This document shows positions 22,067 to 30,810 of a stretch of DNA of 64,000 nt, piece after piece. The notes below the pieces were generated by a model. The model saw nothing but the letters and a program-made list of their open reading frames with translations, was not told the DNA's origin and did no database searches. Position numbers and translations under genes: made by a program. This DNA comes from Strigamia acuminata (Eukaryota > Arthropoda > Chilopoda > Geophilomorpha > Linotaeniidae). Position 1 is the stretch's first letter; every line of letters starts with the position of its first letter. The stretch spans positions 49,114,581 through 49,178,580 of the forward strand of contig OX442314.1 of the NCBI GenBank assembly GCA_949358305.1. The letters run 5' to 3'.

Positions 22067-25000
22067 CTAAATATGCAACAATAAAATTTACTTGGGCTAT
22101 TAATTAATCATGAACCAAGGATAACATGTTCAGTGCGTTTTGCCACCGATGGCAACACATAATATATAGCCGCACGGTATTCTGGGATGACAACAGGTAA
22201 CAAACATGCTTAGTTGGCAAGCAATGCATGATACGTAATTTTCTGTCATCCAATCAGTGCACAGAACAATGAAACAATAGGAAATAACACATGTTATCCT
22301 TGGTTCAGAACAATTCACTGCACTTAAAGGTGGAAACACAAGGAAGCGGGTAAAATTTAAAAGCTTGCTTTTACTTGAAAAAACGGCTAAAAACTCGCCC
22401 TCTTGAACAAACACAAGCTTGCGTTTTTATTCAAAGCTTTGTTTAGAAGCGAGCTTGTACTCACCAGCTCCGGTCAAACCGAGTTTGATTTACCAGCTTC
22501 AAGCTTGCCGGTGTTTTGGTCAAGTGACTTTGACAGCCAATCAGAATCGTGAGGAAGTTATTGGAGGAGATTTTGGCGGGAATTTCTAGCTAGCTACCTA
22601 CCGTCTTCCCTCGTATATAACGTCACGACGTTATATTCAAGTTTTTTCAATAATCGTTGTTTTCGAAAGTTTTAGCGATTTTTCGAATACAACGTCATGA
22701 CGTTATATTCGAGTGCATTGATGGGTGCGATGCCGGGAAGGGTTGCGGGGTGCGCTTTTAACAGGCGGGATGCCAGAAAAACGAATTTGGCATGTATTTG
22801 ACACGAATTTGACACGAATTTGATATGAATTTGATACGAATTGGACACTAATATAAAACTTACTGTATGTTTTTGTTAGGCTTCGCCTCGAGGTGGCACC
22901 CGCTACCTCCCTCCCCCCGCCCAACCAATCATCACCTTGTTATTTTAATCCTTTTAGTGAAATGTGATGAATATTTTGCTGTTAAAATGATTTGAGTAAT
23001 AAAATAACTACTTTTTTGTAATTGAAATTTCGAATAAAATTAACTTTGTCCAATTTACGTACTCAACTTCTGATTTTTCAGAAGTTGCATGAAAAAGTTC
23101 GAATACAACGTCAGGTGTTGTTGTATTCGAACACAACGTCATGACGTTATATTCGAGGGAAGACGGTAGCTAGCTAGAGTTTGCCAGTTAAGCTGGTAAG
23201 CCAAAAGCGGGTCAAGTGAACTTGTAAATGACTCCCTCTTTAAACTTGTACTAGCAAGCTTTGGAATTTTACCCGCTCCCTTGTGTTTAATGGTGAGGGA
23301 ACGTTTAGATGTTTATATACCTGAGCAAACGAATTTCACGGTTACTGAGCACAATTTGTTTGGTGGTAGCCATGGCGAGTTTGGCTTTCAAGTCAGCTAC
23401 TTCGGTGTCGATTTTTCTCGTTCGTTTCTTTTGCTTTACTTCGTCCACGTTGATATATGTTGAAATCTGTTCGTGACACAACTCGAGAAAAAGTGGCATA
23501 AAAGCAGGCAAAAGCAACCTAATCATAAACAAACAAACGAGAAAGAAAAGAAAATTAAACAAACATTATTTATCTATGTTGTAAATATTACTTGTCAATT
23601 CTTTAGAATTATTTGATTGAATAAAAAGATTGTGTAATGGAATCAAGGCCATGCAGTGATCAAACTTATTTACAAGTGGATGGATGCATATCTAGATAAA
23701 TCGTTATCTAGATTGACAAAATCCAAAAAATTCAAAACAAGTTTATACGTTGTTACTTAACCGCAGGAATAAAGACAAAAAACACTTTAAGGCATAAAAA
23801 TGGACTTCTTGGTATGAAAAATGCACTTGGCCCTGATTACAAGCAATTGATAAAGTTAAATTGTAATGAACCGGTCTTTTTTGAATTACGCGCCGGTTAC
23901 GATTGAGGAGAGCCTGGTCGTAAGCGAATGCCCGTTTAGTGACAGCTTGCCTGGAAAGGTGGCAGCAAACGATCCCCTCGCTCGGTCGTTCACGAATTAA
24001 GGAGTTTGACCGGTCTGATGCGATTGAATAAATCACATCAGGCCAAACCAATGGATAAACTCAAAATTACACAACCCAAACAATGAGGAATTAAGGTAGG
24101 TTTATTAAGGACATTAAATGAGGAAAACACATGAGTTAAAGAAACAGAGCGCGGAATGCCGGATCATGACTAAATACGCTAGTATCAATTGATTGTGAAT
24201 AAAAAGAGATACAGTGTAAGCTGTGTAGTCTGGACACCTCCCGACCGGACAAGCTCTGTGGTCCGGACAGGTTTTGAGGTCCTAAATTGGTCCCGCCTAT
24301 ACCCAGCTATGCTAAATTCCCTTTTTCCATCTGGACAGCCCCTTAGTCCGGACAACTTTCTGGGTCCCGTCCTATGTCCGGGCTATACAGCCTACACTGT
24401 ATATAGAAAAAATGAATGAATAAATAAAAATTTCACCCATTCATGGCCTCATAGACTGTTGGCAAAAGTGCTAGTACGTCGTAGGACGCATACACAATCA
24501 TTTCTTCGGTCAATGGCCTACGACTCCAAAATTTCTGATCGCGTCGATAAACCTTCTTCATCTGATCTTTCTTAGGATTAACAGGACCTCCGTACATTTT
24601 ACATAAAGTATTTAGCGATATATTTTTCACTTTATAAACCGGTTTTCCAGTTTGTTGCAATTGTATAATAGCATGAGCAGCCTGTAAATGTTTAAAATGT
24701 TAATTTTGGATTTTCTGTATTTTCTCCGTAGGTTGAAAATAATACTCACTTGAGTATCAAATACATTTTTTAATGTAACGCCAAACTGATGGTACAATGC
24801 ACCACTGTCATTTCTGCAGTCGTGAACAAGCTGTGGGTGAAATAAACAAAATTATGTTATTCATTAAATGCAAACTAGAGGAGTTGGAATGTTTGAAAAA
24901 TGCCAAAAATAAGTGGGAGAGCTCAAAATAAAATGATTTGCTGCTTCGAAATAAGGAGAAATCTTTACGGCTTGTTTTAAATAGTGCGTGAATCATTGAG

Positions 25001-27044
25001 TGATATTAGAGAAATGTAGATTGTCATTCGGTTACTCTAACGACATTATTCAACAAATTTTTTTCATTGGAAATAGTTGCAAATTTTATTTGGAAATTGT
25101 AGATGGTTTTTCTGAGAATATTGGGGATTTTCCTCAGAACAATATTCTGAGGATATTTTACTCAGAATATTGGGATATTTTCCTCAGAATATTGGGATAT
25201 TTTTCTAGAATTTTGGGATATTTTCCTCAGAATATTGGGGATTTTCCTAGAATTTTGGGATATTTTCCTCAGAATATTGGGATATTTTCCTCAAAATATT
25301 GGGATATTTTCCTCAAATTATTGGAGATTTTCCTGGAATTTTGGGATATTTTCCTCAGAATATTGGGATATTTTCCAGAGAATATTGGGATATTTTCCAG
25401 AGAATATTGGGATATTTTCCAGAGAATATTGGGATATTTTCCAGAGAATATTGGGATATTTTCCAGAGAATATTTTGCGATTTTCCAAGAAATTTATGTG
25501 ATCTTTCAAGAAATTTTTGTGATTTTCCAGAGAATATTTTGCTATTTTCCAAAAGATATTTGAGATTTTCCTAGGAATTTTTGTGATTTTCCAGAGAATA
25601 TTTAGTAATTTTCCAAAATTTTTTTGTGATTTTCCAAGAAATTTTTGTGATTTTCCAAGTAATTTTTGCAATTTTCCACGAAATTTTTATGATTTTCCAA
25701 AAACATTTTGTGATCAAATCTCCTAAAAATTCAGCACATTTCTTCTAAAAACGTTTCCCAAGCCAAACACACCTTAACAACCGCTTCCGATTCCAGTATA
25801 CTCTGCAATCCTCCTTCGGTAATCAACTCCGCATTCGAAACAATATCAAACAAATAAACCTGCCCCTCATAAGTGCCCACTTGCAGCAGCGTCATCGGCC
25901 CGCTCGGCCCCAAATTCACGCCCTCCCCGTCCAACGAAATAATCGCCGGACTCGCGCTCATCAACTGCTTCACAATCATCGCACTCTCCTTGCTCTTCGT
26001 AACCACCCGCACCGACTTCAAAATCCTCAGCTGGTTCAGCTCCGGATACGCGTCCGTCTCGATCATCGACCCCTGCATCCGGCTCTGCTCCATCGCCGTA
26101 TTGTCCGCCACCGCCTTCAGAACATGCGACATAACCCGCTGCTTAAACGACAAATTACTCAACGGCGTGCCGCGCGCCGGCCCCTCGTCCCCGCCCGCCG
26201 ACGCCGACACCGACACCGCCGGCACCGAGCGCGGCGAGGCCGGCGCCGACACTTGCGGCGTAATCAGCGTCACCATATTCGACTGCACCAAAAAAATATT
26301 CGAATGCATCCTGAGGAACGTGGCCACGTCCTGCGGACACTTGACCAGCTTCTGCCACACCTCGCGGGACATCTGCGTGCTGAGGTGGCCGAACAGGTGG
26401 TCCACGGTCATGGGCCCCTTGACCTGCACCAGGCTGGTGAAGAGCGTCAGCAGTTCGTTCATCAGCTGCGGGTCTACGGTCTCGTATTCGGGCGCCCCGG
26501 GAGAGCTTATTTGCCCGCTGCTCTGCAGCGCTTCCAGGTTCTTCCGCAGGAGGACGTGCTCGTCCTTGACGACGAAAACCTCGGGGAACTTCTGCAGAAA
26601 GTCGCGGAATTCGCGCACGTGCTGGCCCGAGATGTGTCGCACTTCGGGCGTCGCCTGCGAGCGGTGCCCGAGCAAGCTCTTGATTGGCACCTCTGCGATT
26701 CCGTACATGGCGAGTTTGTCGCGGAAATACTCGACGGCTTCCTCGCTGTAGTCGCGGCGGCCGCTCGTCTGCTTGCCGCCGCCCGAGTTGCTCACGCCGT
26801 TCGAGTAGCTGGTGAGCGTCACGTGGTCGCCGTCGATGGTGAAGAGCGACGGGTACTGCGAAAGGAACTTGCGGAGACCCGCCTGGCTGCCGCCCGCGAT
26901 CTGGCGCATCTCCTTGGTGAAGCCTTTGGTGCCGAACTGGCAGCTGAGATCGTGGAGTGTCCGTGGCTGGCCCTTGTCCATGAGTCGGTCGAAGAAGAAG
27001 AGCAACGTCATGTTGCGGATTTCGTCGTAGTCTTGGCCGTTCAT
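21448..27044 (-). CDS. egl: Egalitarian: BicD/dynein mRNA-transport adaptor with 3'-5' exonuclease-like domain (5 exons, 804 aa)
   Basis: Join of 27044-25773, 24830-24750, 24681-24437, 23518-23321 and 22066-21448. All junctions are GT-AG and in phase, and the total is 805 codons including the stop. N-terminal residues ~12-77, 103-166 and 195-260 are three related modules, each ending FL-x3-P/S-x2-F-x-V-like. The exonuclease-like domain has motif I LDGEG (D372/E374), motif II around HDCRND (D428) and motif III YASYD (Y515, D519), so the DEDDy residues are intact. A conserved helix REIRLLRYLEL spans the exon 4/5 junction. The tail is acidic and low-complexity and ends with S-C-Q-T-L-S-T-G (~766-773), which fits an LC8 dynein light chain motif. 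In Drosophila, Egl links localised mRNAs to BicD and dynein and is needed for oocyte fate; that role here is inferred from homology. The fly protein is ~1,000 residues. Confidence 0.93.
22334..23288. mobile_element. foldback element, ~955 bp, in egl intron 4
   Basis: Long imperfect inverted ends: AAACACAAGGAAGCGGGTAA at 22334 and its near-complement at 23269-23288. A second, better inverted pair is nested inside (22586-22613 with 23151-23177; core CTAGCTAGCTA..CCGTCTTCCCTCG), and 14-bp palindromes AACGTCATGACGTT recur at ~22614, 22688 and 23137. A short tandem repeat of ACACGAATTTG lies at ~22795-22850. Flanks AAAGGTGG/AATGGTGA could be a worn 8-bp target duplication. No coding capacity, so class uncertain. 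Confidence 0.7.
23321..23518 (-). CDS. egl: egl exon 4
   Basis: Acceptor TATGATTAG, donor CAG|GTATAT. Encodes the post-exonuclease linker with EVKQKKRTRK and ends SNREIRLLR, a segment I recognise from insect Egl. It lies immediately beside the foldback element in intron 4. Confidence 0.88.
23519..24211. other. egl intron 3, non-coding
   Basis: Part of the intron between exons 4 and 3. It contains a more GC-rich patch (23870-24010) with a minus-strand 102-codon frame of no recognisable family. I see no exon here. Confidence 0.6.
24212..24399. mobile_element. pogo/Tigger-type MITE, 188 bp, in egl intron 3
   Basis: Flanked by TA (24210-24211, 24400-24401) with ~25-bp inverted ends CAGTGTAAGCTGTGTAGTC / CAGTGTAGGCTGTATAGCC. 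The interior repeats GTCCGGACA words typical of pogo-derived MITEs. No coding capacity. It ends 38 bp from the exon 3 donor. Confidence 0.85.
24437..24681 (-). CDS. egl: egl exon 3
   Basis: Acceptor ATTTACAG, donor GG|GTGAAA. Carries exonuclease motif III (YASYD). The apparent stop directly after EAMNG is the intron; exon 4 continues in phase. Confidence 0.9.
24750..24830 (-). CDS. egl: egl exon 2 (27 codons)
   Basis: Acceptor CACCCACAG, donor CAA|GTGAGT. Begins LVHDCRND, which supplies exonuclease motif II. Phase 0 at both ends. Confidence 0.9.
25100..25700. repeat. ~22-bp minisatellite in egl intron 1
   Basis: Repeats of a unit like GAATATTGGGATATTTTCCA, most regular at 25340-25470 and more worn on both sides. 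The unit is not a multiple of 3, so all frames read similar Ile/Phe/Tyr/Gly-rich peptides; these frames are not genes. Confidence 0.9.
25773..27044 (-). CDS. egl: egl exon 1 (codons 1-424)
   Basis: Start ATG at 27044-27042 (MNGQDYDEIR). Strikingly GC-rich compared with everything around it. The donor is AAG|GTGTGT at 25773/25772. Encodes the three N-terminal modules and exonuclease motif I. Long frames on the opposite strand (25873-26751 and 25881-27266) are shadows of this GC-rich exon. Confidence 0.93.
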
Positions 27045-27737
27045 GTTGGTGGTGGCTGGTGGGGTGTGCGGTTACGAATTAGGAGTGGTTTGGCACATCG
27101 TTTCGAGGATACTCGCCTAAATCGAGGCGTCGAGATGCGGGGAGGAAGGAACGGAAAAACTTGGATCGTCCATCTTGAATTCCTGAGGTCGCGCGACTGG
27201 GTTCGCACCGGGCGCGATCGGTTCGGTTCTAGAAATGGAGGATTTAGGAGGTTGGTTCGAGGGTAGGGAAATGGGAAATAAGATTTAATAATATTTGTTA
27301 TTTATGTGTTATTTTTTGAAGGGATTTCATTTATTTTATTTGTTTTTATCGGTGTTGTAATGAGCGGCCATTGTGGCTTGCTCGAATGCTATTGGACGTG
27401 CCGCTAAAGCGCGAAATTTGAAATTCAAAATTAAATCCTCCGTATTTATTTTACACATTAATTTTAATTTTACAATCTAATAACATAAAAATCATTTGTA
27501 GTACGCGTTTTAGAAAACCGAACTGAATTTTCATCTACCGGTAGTCAGCATTTATAAAATTCTGTTGTTAATAATTTGAAAGAAATGAATCACCTTGATA
27601 AGGGTTCGTCCATGTCGATTTTGACGCATTTAAACTATAATTCATACTCTTTTCAATAAATACATATTTAATAAAATAATTTACGTGGTTCGATTCATTT
27701 CTTAAGCATCTCCAATTTCTTCGGGAATCTCAACATA
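27045..27737. other. egl 5' flank and intergenic
   Basis: The first ~230 bp are GC-rich and contain GCGCGA-type words, likely the egl 5' UTR and promoter. The rest is AT-rich, with no gene or clear motif. Confidence 0.5.
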
Positions 27738-28165
27738 AGGGTTGTCCCAAAATTAACGCAAGATTTGAATTAAATCGAAAACACAGTTTTTAGTCTTTAG
27801 ATTGTTATTTTTTTATTGAATATCATAAAGTACATAGGGTAGGGTTATTTATGGAATAACACATCGGGCAAATGGCCTCCACGGTGAAAATGTGCTTCAT
27901 CGCTTAGGATGATTTTGCTCGAAAAATCAGCATCCACTTGTTGATGTTCAATAATCTATTCAACGAACTCTCTTCGCTGTGCATGGTCATTAGGCTTCAG
28001 TTGTTGTGTTAATTGAATTTTGTAAGCATGGAGACACAGATCTTTTTCATTTTTAGTAACCCTAAACTCTCAGCTGTCAAATTATTTTTTTTTTTTAGGG
28101 TTGCCAACAATTTACTGCACAAATGGCGGCAAATTCAAATCTTGCGTTAATTTTGGGACATCCTT
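27738..28165 (-). mobile_element. decayed, internally deleted mariner-type transposon
   Basis: TA-flanked inverted ends (AGGGTTGTCCCAAAATTAAC on the left, complement of ...TTTTGGGACATCCTT on the right; TA at 27736-27737 and 28166-28167). The minus strand encodes a worn transposase fragment: LKPNDHAQRREFVE, then an in-frame TAG where Trp is expected, then IILSDEAHFH, the D-containing catalytic block of IS630/Tc1/mariner transposases. Non-functional. Confidence 0.85.
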
Positions 28166-28221
28166 TACAAGTTACTGTAGATACAACAATTCAGGAAGAA
28201 AACAAGGAGTGCATCTTACAA

Positions 28222-29345
28222 TTACATAAAGAATTTATCAATAATTAGTTCAAACATCCCAACTAATAAAGACATTGAGATTGCACCCATTAAGAATACA
28301 AAAGGTCCAATTATTTGACCAAACCAAACAGGATTAAACTGATTTTCTAAACAAGCAGACCATTTGGAGAAAAAACGTTGAAATACGACCGATAAGATTC
28401 CATACTGCTTCAATAATAGGATTCTGTTTCAGAAATCAGAAAATATACCAATTTTTGTTTTTATAATACACAAAACTGAAATTTATTTACTTGCGATTGA
28501 AATACTCCAAGTAGACAAACTGTTTTGAATATCCTACGGATGTAGCCTCTTTTCTAACGTAATGAGAAGCAACAGCAAAACTGCAGTTCCCATGAATCAA
28601 ACGTTGAACTGACGGCATTGGTATGATGAATGCATATTTTGCACCATAAGCCGTCTCAATTCCGTCGTGAACACTACCGACTTTTAAAACGCTTTTATTT
28701 ACGTACGATGGTTGCTGTTAAAAATAACTGCCTATAGATTTAAAAAAGATAAAACATTCTTATCATAAAACCTGAAATATTTCATCGGCACTACTGTCTT
28801 TTAAAATCGCTGGCAAATAGTCTGTATTTTCAAGCATTTCGTCAAGGCAAGTAAAAGGAACTTTGACATCCGTTGTCGCGAGCAAAGAAGTTAACGTAGA
28901 ATTGTAACTAACCCACAGCAACATCGAAAATGTGACATAAATTACAAAGACGATTTTCATGGATTTCCTTGAAAAACTAACAAACTTGTCTAAATGAAAT
29001 AACAGCAAAGATTGGATCAAATTAGATCAAAAAATTTTCATTAAAAACCATACAAACCTTGAATCACAACTGGCCAACACAGATTTAAAACACAACTCTG
29101 AAAACGTTTTGTACTTGATAAATGACTTGCTAATAAGCTTACGTTGATCAAAATAACCATCAGGCTTATAGCAAATATGCACAACCACATTTCTATATCG
29201 AACTGTTGCAAATAGAAACTGTAATTCCATTCGTGCTGATCTAATCTTCTGTATATAATTTCAAACAAATTTGGAAAAAATTGTGGGGAGAAGTACACGT
29301 AGTCTATTCGCTGTCTGGTCATGCTCATTCCGAATGAAATGTCGG
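28222..29345 (-). CDS. ionotropic receptor (IR) channel core, 4 exons, N-terminus not found
   Basis: Join of 29345-29058, 28989-28772, 28714-28491 and 28423-28222, all GT-AG and phase-consistent (~310 residues). Order: end of ligand-binding lobe 1 (DISFGMSMT...), TM1 (MWLCIFAISLMVILINVS), pore region, TM2 ending SYNSTLTSLLA, ligand-binding lobe 2 (exon 3, YFNRK end), TM3 (FGQIIGPFVFLMGAI), stop. SYNSTLTSLL corresponds to the SYTANLTSFL block of glutamate receptors. Typical of divergent arthropod chemosensory IRs, which act as cation-channel subunits in sensory neuron membranes. Exons for the amino-terminal part should lie above 29345 but I cannot identify them; the gene may be truncated by the rearranged DNA there. 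Confidence 0.82.
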
Positions 29346-29805
29346 CTGTCTAAACAAAGTGAACACAAATTTAAAATGCTTAATATTACGAAACCCAAAC
29401 CCACCATAAGAGTGGCCTATTTTCCATTGGCCGAGCCATTTTACTTGTGTAGTGATGCAAAAAATAGACCCAAACACCAGAGTTGCATTACAATGTACAG
29501 ACATTGCAATGTACAGACATTGTAATCGATTACCTATTGTTAGAAAATTGTTTGCTTTCCCGACAAAGCAAGCAATAAACTGAATAAACATGAATATTGA
29601 AATATAAACATCATAAATCTGTATTTTATGAATTGAAATAACATTTTCTTATAAAATACAACTAACATTACATAATTTCAATTATTAAAGTAATCTAACT
29701 AATTAAAAACAAAACTAAACTACTTTTTGTGATGGTAGCATACAGTCCCCAGTTAGGAGTAATGAGGCTAGGCCAATGGAAAATAGGATTTGAGTATACA
29801 ACTCA
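29346..29805. other. rearranged sequence upstream of the IR; two mirrored short segments
   Basis: A segment reading LGQWKIG on the minus strand (~29412-29440) recurs on the plus strand at ~29769-29790 (GGCCAATGGAAAATAGG). On the plus strand, 29400-29470 also reads TIRVAYFPLAEPFYL, which looks like the start of a receptor ligand-binding lobe. This may be broken receptor-gene sequence; no complete gene can be built. Confidence 0.4.
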
Positions 29806-30150
29806 CGAGGGGAACACATGTATAAGGTACTCACAGATTGTTGTAATAATAAACATGGAGAATTGTTGTATCATGCTGAATGCAACCCTAAAGTAATTTC
29901 ATTTCATAAACAGCCAACAATGCAAACAATGAGCTCAAAGTTTGCACTATTTTGTCTGTGTATTCATCCAATCTGAGCAATCAGGCCTAGTGTATGAATA
30001 CTGTAAACAACAGTTGCTAGGTAAAAAATAGTTCCAAGATCTAGGTTGAATTTTCTCATTTGAGATTCAATGATGTCATTTCCTCTTTTGAGATTCAATG
30101 ATTGCATGACATCAGAACTTTGTTCACCAACATGAAGACAATAATAGTTT

Positions 30151-30224
30151 GTAGTGGTGGTGCAGTGGTTAAAGCAATGGCCTAGGAATCTTTCCTCACA
30201 GGTTCAAATCCTGGTGTGTGTGAA
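30151..30224 (+). repeat. tRNA-derived (SINE-head-like) sequence, left arm
   Basis: Contains an A-box-like TGGTGCAGTGGTTAA and a B-box-like GGTTCAAATCC at tRNA-like spacing. The T-arm pairs CAGG/CCTG, but the acceptor ends (GTAGTGG / GTGTGTG) do not pair well, so this is a tRNA relic or SINE head and not a functional tRNA. Confidence 0.6.
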
Positions 30225-30393
30225 AATTTTTACTTATATTTTTTACTTTTTTTTTAGCAGTAATTTTAATGTTTGTAATTTTATGTTTGTTAAAAATTAA
30301 AATTAATTAATTAAAGTTTTCTAAAAACAAACATAAAATTACAAACATTAAAATTACTGCTAAAAAAAAGTAAAAAATATAAGTAAAAATTTT

Positions 30394-30465
30394 CACACAC
30401 ACCAGGATTTGAACCTGTGAGGAAAGATTCCTAGGCCATTGCTTTAACCACTGCACCACCACTAC
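30394..30465 (-). repeat. tRNA-derived (SINE-head-like) sequence, right arm
   Basis: Inverted copy of the sequence at 30151-30224, present because it lies within the palindrome arm. Confidence 0.6.
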
Positions 30466-30810
30466 AAACTATTATTGTCTTCATGTTGGTGAACAAAGTT
30501 CTGATGTCATGCAATCATTGAATCTCAAAAGAGGAAATGACATCATTGAATCTCAAATGAGAAAATTCAACCTAGATCTTGGAACTATTTTTTACCTAGC
30601 AACTGTTGTTTACAGTATTCATACACTAGGCCTGATTGCTCAGATTGGATGAATACACAGACAAAATAGTGCAAACTTTGAGCTCATTGTTTGCATTGTT
30701 GGCTGTTTATGGAATGAAATTACTTTAGGGTTGCATTCAGCATGATACAACAATTCTCCATGTTTATTATTACAACAATCTGTGAGTATCTTATACATGT
30801 GTTCCCCTCG

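Larger units (their letters stand above)
2755..22208. repeat. four-copy ~5.0-kb tandem array carrying the egl terminal exon
   Basis: Period 5004-5005 bp. Each unit has a ~4.44-kb core plus, for copies 1-3, a ~562-bp linker. Core copies are 2755-7196, 7759-12201, 12764-17206 and 17769-22208. Copies 1-3 appear identical apart from one A in a homopolymer near 3661/8665. Copy 4 is equally identical up to ~21935, except for a (TA)n tract 4 bp shorter, then diverges over its last ~270 bp. The left edge is an LTR insertion, not a natural end, so the original copy number could be higher. Assembly error is an alternative for identical copies, but the differences in copy 4 show at least two real versions. 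Confidence 0.97.
17769..22208. repeat. array core, copy 4 (holds the functional egl exon)
   Basis: Matches copy 3 closely to ~21935 apart from a (TA)n tract 4 bp shorter at ~21094-21160. From ~21936 to 22208 it differs by scattered substitutions and indels and lacks the two 4-bp insertions of the other copies. It is not followed by the linker but by unique egl intron sequence, so this is the edge of the array attached to the gene. Confidence 0.95.
29806..30810. mobile_element. ~1-kb near-perfect palindrome (foldback) with tRNA-like sequence in each arm
   Basis: Left arm 29806 to ~30290 and right arm ~30325-30810 are complementary with only rare mismatches (for example at ~29826 and ~29904), separated by a ~35-bp A/T centre containing AATTAATTAATT. 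The ends are CGAGGGGAACACATG / CATGTGTTCCCCTCG. No coding frame. It can fold into a ~490-bp hairpin. Confidence 0.9.

Noticed and set aside
25000-25563. 187-codon frame rich in Ile, Phe and Tyr
   Set aside because: Reads straight through the 22-bp minisatellite; all frames look alike because the unit is not a multiple of three.
25881-27266. 461-codon open frame on the plus strand
   Set aside because: It is the antisense of GC-rich egl exon 1; its His/Arg/Leu-rich product has no family pattern, whereas the minus-strand protein is clearly Egl.
30151-30224. Functional tRNA gene
   Set aside because: A- and B-box words are present but the acceptor stem does not pair and no convincing anticodon stem forms.
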